A stretch of 19,031 bases of DNA. It comes from Candidatus Segatella caccae (GTDB lineage Bacteria > Bacteroidota > Bacteroidia > Bacteroidales > Bacteroidaceae). The DNA lies in the NCBI GenBank assembly GCA_900556395.1, contig USOQ01000053.1:1-19031 (forward strand). Reading direction: 5' to 3'. The notes under the pieces were generated by a model, which was not told the DNA's origin, ran no database searches, and saw nothing but the letters and a program-made list of their open reading frames with translations. Position 1 is the stretch's first letter. Each line of letters begins with the position of its first letter. Of the stretch, positions 13,366 through 19,031 are shown piece by piece. Position numbers and translations under genes: made by a program.

Positions 13366-15171
13366 ATGATGAAACATCCATTAAGAAGTAGCGTCTGTAC
13401 TGAAGGCAGAAGAATGGCAGGTGCCCGTGCACTTTGGGTAGCTGCAGGTATGAAACACGAGCAGTTTGGAAAACCAATCATAGCCATCGTGAACAGCTTT
13501 ACACAGTTTGTGCCTGGTCATACACATCTTCATGAAATTGGTCAGATTGTCAAGAAGGAAATAGAAGCTATGGGTTGCTATGCAGCCGAATTCAATACCA
13601 TCGCAGTAGACGACGGCATTGCCATGGGTCATGATGGCATGTTGTATTCTCTGCCAAGCCGTGATATTATTGCCGACTCTGTAGAGTATATGGTCAATGC
13701 ACATAAGGCAGATGCTATGATTTGCATTTCTAATTGTGATAAGGTGACTCCTGGTATGCTGATGGCATCCATGCGTCTCAATATTCCTACTGTGTTCTGT
13801 TCGGGTGGCCCGATGGAGGCTGGTCGCTGGAAAGGTGAGAATGCTGACTTGATAACTGCGATGATCAAAGGCGCTGATACCAGTGTGTCGGATGATGAAA
13901 TCAAGCAGATAGAGCAGTGTGCATGCCCTGGTTGCGGTAGTTGCTCAGGTATGTTTACCGCTAACTCCATGAACTCTCTCACCGAAGCCATCGGTCTGAG
14001 TCTTCCTGGAAACGGAACTATCTTGGCTACTCATAAGAATCGTATTCAGCTCTTTAAAGATGCTGCTCGCCAGGTGGTAAAGAACGCTTATGCTTACTAT
14101 CAGGATGGCGACGAGAGTGTCTTGCCACGCAATATTGCTACTCGTGATGCTTTCCTCAATGCTATGACTTTGGATATAGCTATGGGTGGTAGTACCAATA
14201 CGGTACTTCACTTGTTGGCAGTGGCTCAGGAGGCTGGTGCTGACTTCAAGATGGAAGACATCGACCAGTTGAGTCGTAAGGTGCCTTGCCTCTGTAAACT
14301 GAGTCCTAACACTCAGAAGTATAGTGTACAGGAGTGTAACCGCGCTGGTGGTATCATGGGTATATTGAACGAACTCAATAAGGGTGGACTGATTAATGGC
14401 GCTGTGATGCGTGTTGATGGTCATACCCTCAATGAGCAGATGAAGAAATATGATATCACAGGTGATAGCCTTGATCCTGAGGCTGACAGAATTTATCATT
14501 CTGCACCAGGTTGTAAATTCTCTACTCAAATGGGTAGTCAGGATGCACAATGGGAGAGCCTTGATGTCGACCGTGAGAATGGCTGTATACGTGACCTTGA
14601 GCATGCTTATACCAAAGATGGTGGTCTTGCTGTGCTGTTTGGTAATATTGCTCAGAATGGTTGTGTGGTAAAGACTGCAGGTGTAGACCCTGTGCTTTGG
14701 CACTTTGAAGGTCCTGCCGTATGCTTCGATTCGCAAGAAGATGCTTGTGAGGGAATCTTGAATGGCAAGGTGAACTCTGGCGACTGCGTGGTGATTACCC
14801 ATGAAGGTCCTAAGGGTGGTCCTGGTATGCAAGAGATGCTTTATCCTACCTCTTACATCAAGAGCCGTCATTTAGGCAAGGAGTGTGCTCTGATAACCGA
14901 TGGTCGCTTCTCTGGAGGTACATCAGGTCTGAGCATCGGTCATATATCTCCTGAGGCTGCAGCTGGTGGCAATATAGGTAAGATTAAGGATGGTGACATC
15001 ATTGTTATCGACATCCCTAACCGTAGCATCAATGTGAAGCTGAGTGACGAAGAACTTAATGCTCGTCCACAGCAGCCGTTGAAGCGTAATCGCGTGGTAA
15101 GCAAGGCTTTGCGTGCCTATGCACAGAGTGTAAGCTCTGCTGATAAGGGTGGTGTAAGAATCATAGATTAA
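13366..15171 (+). CDS. ilvD: Dihydroxy-acid dehydratase IlvD
   Basis: IlvD converts 2,3-dihydroxyisovalerate and dihydroxymethylvalerate to the 2-keto acids in valine/isoleucine synthesis, using an Fe-S cluster. The 601-residue length is normal for the family. Cluster and active-site motifs are visible: CISNCDKVTPGM (120-131) with C124, D125 and K126, CPGCGSCSGMFTANSMN (187-203) with C193, and DDGIAMGHDGM (82-92). The C-terminal region carries the conserved THEGPKGGPGMQEM and TDGRFSGGTSGL. The start could be either of two adjacent ATGs (13366 or 13369). It is the first gene of the ilv cluster with its own promoter, and two small hairpins separate it from ilvB. Confidence 0.97.
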   Translation: MMKHPLRSSVCTEGRRMAGARALWVAAGMKHEQFGKPIIAIVNSFTQFVPGHTHLHEIGQIVKKEIEAMGCYAAEFNTIAVDDGIAMGHDGMLYSLPSRDIIADSVEYMVNAHKADAMICISNCDKVTPGMLMASMRLNIPTVFCSGGPMEAGRWKGENADLITAMIKGADTSVSDDEIKQIEQCACPGCGSCSGMFTANSMNSLTEAIGLSLPGNGTILATHKNRIQLFKDAARQVVKNAYAYYQDGDESVLPRNIATRDAFLNAMTLDIAMGGSTNTVLHLLAVAQEAGADFKMEDIDQLSRKVPCLCKLSPNTQKYSVQECNRAGGIMGILNELNKGGLINGAVMRVDGHTLNEQMKKYDITGDSLDPEADRIYHSAPGCKFSTQMGSQDAQWESLDVDRENGCIRDLEHAYTKDGGLAVLFGNIAQNGCVVKTAGVDPVLWHFEGPAVCFDSQEDACEGILNGKVNSGDCVVITHEGPKGGPGMQEMLYPTSYIKSRHLGKECALITDGRFSGGTSGLSIGHISPEAAAGGNIGKIKDGDIIVIDIPNRSINVKLSDEELNARPQQPLKRNRVVSKALRAYAQSVSSADKGGVRIID

Positions 15172-15172
15172 T

Positions 15173-15215
15173 AAGAATAACGTATTCTTGTTCTATCTGC
15201 AAACAGATAGTTTTT
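15173..15215 (+). terminator. Tandem hairpins with T-run between ilvD and ilvB (attenuator-like)
   Basis: AAGAATA (15173-15179) pairs with TATTCTT (15183-15189). CTATCTG (15193-15199) then pairs perfectly with CAGATAG (15204-15210) around a CAAA loop and is followed by five Ts. The A/T-rich stems should terminate only partly, lowering ilvB relative to ilvD. Confidence 0.5.
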
Positions 15216-15241
15216 GAATTTTCAGAATAAAATACAGATAA

Positions 15242-16957
15242 ATGGCAAAAGAAGTAATTTCAGGAGCAGAAGCATTGATGCGTGCATTGCAGGCAGAAGG
15301 GGTTACGACCATCTTCGGCTATCCAGGCGGAAGCATCATGCCAGTGTTTGATTCACTGTATGGTTATACGAGAGGAGAGAATAAGGTGTTTGACCACATT
15401 TTGGTACGTCACGAGCAGGCTGCTGCTCACGCTGCACAGGGTTATGCCCGAGTCAGTGGCGAGGTGGGCGTAACTCTTGTGACCAGTGGTCCTGGTGCTA
15501 CTAATACGCTTACAGGTATTGCTGATGCCATGATGGACTCTACACCTATTGTGGTCATCGCAGGACAGGTGGGTGTCGGCGCCTTAGGTACTGATGCTTT
15601 CCAGGAAGTTGACTTGGTGGGTGTTACCCAGCCTATCTCTAAATGGGCATATCAGATTCGTCGCCCAGAGGATGTGGCATGGGCTGTTAGCCGTGCTTTC
15701 TATATCGCTCGTAGCGGACGTCCTGGTCCGGTGGTTCTCGACTTCACCAAGAATGCTCAGGTGGCTTCTTGTGAATGGGAACCCGTGAAATGTGAAAAGG
15801 TAACTTCGTATAATCCTTATCCTAAGATAGATGAGCAGGCTGTTGCTGAAGCTGCTGAACTCATCAACCAGGCTAAGAAGCCTTTTGCTTTGGTAGGACA
15901 TGGAGTGGAACTTGGTGGTGCTCACAACGAATTGTTGGAGTTCTTGGAGAAGGCGGACATCCCTGCAGGACGTACGCTTCTCGGACTTTCTGCGTTGCCA
16001 AGTAATCATCCGCTGAATATGGGTATGCTCGGTATGCATGGTTCTTATGCCACCAATATGAAGACTCAGGAGTGTGATGTGCTGATAGCCATCGGTATGC
16101 GATTCAGCGATCGTATCACGGGTGTTCCTTCTAAGTATGCTCCTCAGGCTAAGGTGATACATCTGGATATAGACAGAGCTGAGATAGATAAGGTGATAAA
16201 GACGGATGTCGCTGTCATCGGTGACTGCAAACAGTCGTTGCCAGCCATCACTCGTCTGTTGAACAAGAATGTACACCGTGAATGGCGCGACTCTTTCGAT
16301 GTGTATCGCCAGCAGGAGCAGGAGAAAGTTATCGAGAAAGACATTCATCCTAAGGAAGGTCCACTGTTGATGGGCGAAGTGACCAATGTCGTGACAGAGG
16401 CAACTCACAATCAGGCTGTACTTGTGAATGATGTAGGTCAGAATCAGATGATCAGTAGTCGATACTTTAAGTTTACCAAGAAATTGTCTATCGTGACGAG
16501 TGGTGGCTTTGGTACGATGGGATTCGGATTGCCTGCTGCTATCGGTGCTACCTTTGGTGCGCCTGATAGAACCATCTGCTGTTTCTTTGGCGATGGTGGT
16601 TTCCAGATGAATATTCAGGAGTTGGGTACCATTATGGAGCAGCAGGCTCCTGTGAAGATGATTCTGCTGAACAACAACTACTTGGGCAATGTGCGTCAGT
16701 GGCAAGACCTGATGTTCGAGGGTCGCCGTTCTTTCACTCATATGATGAATCCTCATTATGCTGAAATTGCTAAGGCTTACGGCATTCCTTATGACGTTGT
16801 TATCGATCGCAAGGACTTGCAGGCTAAGGTAGAGAAAATGATAGCTACCAAGGGACCTTATCTCTTGGAGTGTGCTATTAAGGAGGACGAGGATATTGTA
16901 CCTATGACTCTGCCTGGAAAGAGTGTGGATGAGATGCAGCTCGAGTTAAACTATTAA
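15242..16957 (+). CDS. ilvB: Acetolactate synthase large (catalytic) subunit
   Basis: This ThDP enzyme condenses pyruvate with pyruvate or 2-ketobutyrate, the first common step of valine/leucine/isoleucine synthesis. The 571-residue length matches biosynthetic acetohydroxyacid synthases. The N-terminal ThDP domain has GYPGGSIMPVFD (26-37) and the catalytic Glu in RHEQAAAHAAQGYAR (E58), followed by TSGPGATNTLTGIADAMMDS. The C-terminal ThDP/Mg motif GDGGFQMN begins at residue 450 and ends in LLNNNYLG (about 475-482). The next gene, 45 bp downstream, encodes the regulatory ACT subunit. An intact regulatory partner and ilv neighbours argue for the anabolic enzyme rather than catabolic acetolactate synthase. 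Confidence 0.97.
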   Translation: MAKEVISGAEALMRALQAEGVTTIFGYPGGSIMPVFDSLYGYTRGENKVFDHILVRHEQAAAHAAQGYARVSGEVGVTLVTSGPGATNTLTGIADAMMDSTPIVVIAGQVGVGALGTDAFQEVDLVGVTQPISKWAYQIRRPEDVAWAVSRAFYIARSGRPGPVVLDFTKNAQVASCEWEPVKCEKVTSYNPYPKIDEQAVAEAAELINQAKKPFALVGHGVELGGAHNELLEFLEKADIPAGRTLLGLSALPSNHPLNMGMLGMHGSYATNMKTQECDVLIAIGMRFSDRITGVPSKYAPQAKVIHLDIDRAEIDKVIKTDVAVIGDCKQSLPAITRLLNKNVHREWRDSFDVYRQQEQEKVIEKDIHPKEGPLLMGEVTNVVTEATHNQAVLVNDVGQNQMISSRYFKFTKKLSIVTSGGFGTMGFGLPAAIGATFGAPDRTICCFFGDGGFQMNIQELGTIMEQQAPVKMILLNNNYLGNVRQWQDLMFEGRRSFTHMMNPHYAEIAKAYGIPYDVVIDRKDLQAKVEKMIATKGPYLLECAIKEDEDIVPMTLPGKSVDEMQLELNY

Positions 16958-17002
16958 AAGCGGAGTGAGCGTGAAAATTCAACTTCTTTGAACGATAAGA
17001 TT

Positions 17003-17548
17003 ATGGAGAATAATAACGAAAAAAAATTATATACATTGCTTGTTTATTCAGAGAATATTGCGGGTATTCTGAATCAGATAACTGCTGTGTTCACTCGTAG
17101 ACAAGTGAATATTGAGAGCTTGAATGTATCTGCAAGTAGTATCAAGAATATCCATAAGTATACGATTACGGTATGGAGTGATGCGGAGCAGATAGAAAAG
17201 ATCAATAAGGCAATAGAGAAGAAAATCGACGTGGTGAAGAGCGATTATTATACGGATGATCAGATCTTTATCCATGAGGTGGCACTTTTCAAAATATCTA
17301 CACCTATCTTGCTTGAAAACCCAGAGGTGTCGCGTACCATCCGTAAGCATGATGCTCGTATGATGGAGGTAAATCCTACCTATAGCACGGTGCTTTTGGC
17401 TGGATTGACAGAGGATATTGCTGATTTGTTCCATCAGTTGAATAGCTTTGATTGCCTCTTGCAGTATACGCGTAGTGGTCGTATTGCAGTAACAAGAAGT
17501 TATGATGAGCCTGTATCCGATTATCTCAAAAAAGGTGAAGAGGAATAA
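17003..17548 (+). CDS. ilvN: Acetolactate synthase small (regulatory) subunit
   Basis: The protein is 181 residues from the ATG at 17003; an in-frame TTG at 16988 gives a slightly longer form but has no support. An N-terminal ACT domain is clear: YTLLVYSENIAGILNQITAV, then TRRQVNIESLNVS (about residues 10-43), where a valine-type feedback inhibitor binds at the subunit interface. A C-terminal domain (about 85-165) resembles that of longer IlvH-type subunits. It would activate IlvB and confer end-product inhibition. The gene follows ilvB closely without a hairpin and is itself followed by a terminator-like structure. Confidence 0.93.
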   Translation: MENNNEKKLYTLLVYSENIAGILNQITAVFTRRQVNIESLNVSASSIKNIHKYTITVWSDAEQIEKINKAIEKKIDVVKSDYYTDDQIFIHEVALFKISTPILLENPEVSRTIRKHDARMMEVNPTYSTVLLAGLTEDIADLFHQLNSFDCLLQYTRSGRIAVTRSYDEPVSDYLKKGEEE

Positions 17549-17592
17549 CTTTATAGTGTGATGAAAATAGTATAAAATATTCATGATAAGAG

Positions 17593-17633
17593 TCGTGTTT
17601 CTATGGTTTGCTGACTATAGAAATACGATTTTT
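17593..17633 (+). terminator. Terminator-like hairpin between ilvN and the thioesterase gene
   Basis: A 12-bp stem pairs 17593-17604 with 17617-17628, with a single G-T pair, a 12-nt loop and five Ts directly after. It lies 22 bp before the next ATG, and no -7 TAnnTTTG box was found after it. The thioesterase gene therefore probably depends on read-through. Confidence 0.65.
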
Positions 17634-17654
17634 ATATAATAAAGGGTACGAGAT

Positions 17655-18443
17655 ATGGAATTATTAAGCAAAGTAGGAAGCTATGAGTTTATGGCTGAAC
17701 CTTTTCATTGTGACTATTCCAGTCACTTGTTTATGGGTCATTTGGGCAATCATTTGTTGAATGCTGCTGATTTTCATAGCAACGATAGGGGATATGGCAT
17801 GAACTATCTTATGCCTCGCCATCGCACGTGGGTGCTGAGTCGCTTGGCTATAGAAATGACAGAAATGCCCAAGTCGTATGACAAGTTCTTGGTAGAGACG
17901 TGGGTGGAGAATGCGATGAAATACTTTACGGCCCGCAATTTCAAAATATGTGGTAAGCCTTCTACGGATGTTAAGGAGCAGAAGGTCTATGGCTATGGTA
18001 AGAGTGTGTGGGCTATGATAGACACCGAAACTCGGCAGCCTGTAGATATATTCAGCATACATGATGGTTTGATTGCTGAATATATTGAGACAGAAAAAGA
18101 ATGCCCCATAGCGCCCAGTTCCAGAGTGAAGATGTCGGCAGATGCCCAACTTGTCAGAACAATCGACACCTATTATAATGATGTAGATGTCAATGGGCAT
18201 ATCAATTCGGTGAAATATATCGAACATATCCTTGATTTGTTTGATTTGGATTACTATAAGGCCCATTTCCTGCAAAGATTCGAAATTGCTTATGTGGCAG
18301 AGAGCCATCAAGGCGATAAGTTGAACTTCTATATGGAAGAGGTAGGCGAGGATGAGTATTGTATAAAAGTAACAAAAAGCATGCAAAATTCTGAAAAAGA
18401 TATAGAAGTTGTAAGAAGTAAGGCGAAATTTATAAAAAAATGA
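17655..18443 (+). CDS. Acyl-ACP thioesterase (FatA/FatB-like, double hotdog)
   Basis: The 262-residue protein has the two-hotdog organisation of bacterial acyl-ACP thioesterases, which release free fatty acids from acyl carrier protein. The first hotdog spans about residues 5-135 (YLMPRHRTWVLSRLAIEM with the AENWVE-like ETWVENAMKYF). The second hotdog holds the catalytic set D178, N180, H182 (DVDVNGHINSVKYIE) and E216 (AESHQGD). It is embedded between ilvN and ilvC in the same direction. This suggests a link between branched-chain precursors and acyl-chain release or membrane lipid composition, but that link is inference. Start ATG 17655 follows a strong hairpin by 22 bp. There is no signal peptide, so the protein should be cytoplasmic. 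Confidence 0.88.
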   Translation: MELLSKVGSYEFMAEPFHCDYSSHLFMGHLGNHLLNAADFHSNDRGYGMNYLMPRHRTWVLSRLAIEMTEMPKSYDKFLVETWVENAMKYFTARNFKICGKPSTDVKEQKVYGYGKSVWAMIDTETRQPVDIFSIHDGLIAEYIETEKECPIAPSSRVKMSADAQLVRTIDTYYNDVDVNGHINSVKYIEHILDLFDLDYYKAHFLQRFEIAYVAESHQGDKLNFYMEEVGEDEYCIKVTKSMQNSEKDIEVVRSKAKFIKK

Positions 18444-18452
18444 AAGAAAAAT

Positions 18453-18483
18453 TTGGTTGTTTCATAATGATTTATTACCTTTG
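18453..18483 (+). promoter_or_regulatory. Internal promoter for ilvC
   Basis: A -33 TTG at 18453-18455 and a -7 TACCTTTG at 18476-18483 are separated by 20 bp. Transcription would begin near 18490, leaving a leader of about 150 nt before ilvC. Confidence 0.75.
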
Positions 18484-18489
18484 CAACCG

Positions 18490-18637
18490 AATTAATAAAA
18501 GGAATAAACCCATAGCCGCTTTTTTGGATAGGGAGTGGACGGATCAAAAGACTTTCTTTGAATAAGTAGGGCTCGCATCCGTATGGATAAGTAAAACCCG
18601 CGGCTTCACAACAGTAGTCGCACAAAAAAATTTTATT
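18490..18637 (+). promoter_or_regulatory. Structured 5' leader of ilvC, candidate cis-regulatory RNA
   Basis: Nested complementary segments are visible: AGCCGC (18514-18519) with GCGGCT (18600-18605), ACGGAT (18539-18544) with ATCCGT (18577-18582), and CAAAAGA (18545-18551) with TCTTTG (18555-18560), the last with a bulged A. The three helices stack or nest between the promoter and the start codon. I do not recognise a known riboswitch class. No leader peptide rich in Ile/Val/Leu codons was found inside the predicted transcript. Confidence 0.5.
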
Positions 18638-19031
18638 ATGGCAGAAATGAATTTCGGTGGCGTAATTGAAACAGTAGTCACCAGTCATGAATTTTCATTG
18701 GAGAAAGCACGTGAAGTATTGAAAAATGAAACTATCGCCGTTATCGGTTATGGTATTCAGGGTCCTGGTCAGGCATGCAACCTTCGTGACAATGGCTTCA
18801 ACGTAATCGTTGGTCAGCGTGAGGGTAAGACTTATGAGAAGTGTCTGAAGGACGGATGGGTTCCTGGTAAGACTTTGTTCTCTATCGAGGAGGCTGTTCA
18901 GAAGGGTACTATCATCTGTATGTTGCTTTCTGATGCCGGCCAGATTGCTGTTTGGCCAAAGATTAAGCAGTATCTTACAGCAGGTAAGACTTTGTATTAT
19001 TCACATGGTTTCGCTATCAACTGGAGCGATC
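18638..19031 (+). CDS. ilvC: Ketol-acid reductoisomerase IlvC, 3' truncated by window
   Basis: Only the first 131 residues are in the window. IlvC isomerises and reduces acetolactate or acetohydroxybutyrate with NAD(P)H and Mg, the step between IlvBN and IlvD. The Rossmann start ETIAVIGYGIQGPGQACNL has the glycine-rich GYGIQGPGQ at residues 37-45. The cofactor-specificity loop follows strand 2 (IVGQREGKTYEK, 57-68), then MLLSDAGQ (95-102) and YSHGFAINW (121-129). The start ATG is supported by an A/T-rich leader and lies downstream of a dedicated promoter and structured leader. It completes an ilvD-B-N-thioesterase-C order. The Mg-binding knotted C-terminal domain lies beyond the window. Confidence 0.95.
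   Translation, partial: MAEMNFGGVIETVVTSHEFSLEKAREVLKNETIAVIGYGIQGPGQACNLRDNGFNVIVGQREGKTYEKCLKDGWVPGKTLFSIEEAVQKGTIICMLLSDAGQIAVWPKIKQYLTAGKTLYYSHGFAINWSD

Noticed and set aside
18467..18565. 32-codon frame in front of ilvC as a leader peptide
   Set aside because: Its ATG lies upstream of the -7 box, so it is outside the predicted transcript. It has no run of Ile, Val or Leu codons.

Overview
The window looks like chromosomal DNA of a Bacteroidota bacterium, most likely Prevotella/Segatella. Most genes that start a transcription unit have the Bacteroidota-type promoter (-7 TAnnTTTG, with a -33 TTG about 19-21 bp upstream). Ribosome-binding sites are A-rich rather than Shine-Dalgarno-like. 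The gene content (OmpA family protein with a coiled coil, FHS-type MFS permease, acyl-ACP thioesterase inside an ilv cluster) fits that phylum. The species call is inference from these traits; no rRNA or tRNA gene is present.

Layout. (1) 1-553: the 3' end of a P-loop ATPase gene (HerA/DptH-like guess) closed by a strong 16-bp terminator hairpin. (2) 565-1743, minus strand: a TorF-like outer-membrane protein followed 54 bp later by a small VOC/glyoxalase-fold protein. (3) 1744-6333: a LacI-type regulator, a mannitol dehydrogenase-family polyol/uronate oxidoreductase and an FHS sugar permease. The lacI gene is bracketed by two mirror-image copies of a 48-bp, three-site operator array. Each copy lies exactly 38 bp from the -7 box of the outward transcription unit it faces, so the regulator probably controls both the leftward outer-membrane protein unit and the rightward catabolic operon. 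(4) 6450-7868: an Fe-S flavoprotein of the glutamate synthase small-subunit family, with its own promoter and terminator. (5) 7869-8217: a gene-free interval with a 98-bp repeat element (four AAGTACTT palindromes at an exact 22-bp period, bounded by 20-bp inverted repeats) and further small hairpins. (6) 8218-11411: a secreted hypothetical protein with a carboxypeptidase-regulatory-like start, then ffh and folD. (7) 11839-12984: a highly biased, probably highly expressed OmpA family gene with a 5'-UTR hairpin and a perfect UUCG-loop terminator. (8) 13366-19031: the branched-chain amino acid cluster ilvD, ilvB, ilvN, acyl-ACP thioesterase and ilvC (cut by the window end).

The ilv cluster is unusual in its punctuation. 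Terminator-like hairpins sit between ilvD and ilvB and between ilvN and the thioesterase gene, and ilvC has its own promoter plus a roughly 150-nt leader that can fold into nested helices. Together these suggest that the steps of isoleucine/valine synthesis are tuned separately. The most notable findings are the mirrored LacI operator arrays, the 22-bp-period palindrome array and the structured ilvC leader. No prophage, insertion sequence or CRISPR array was seen.
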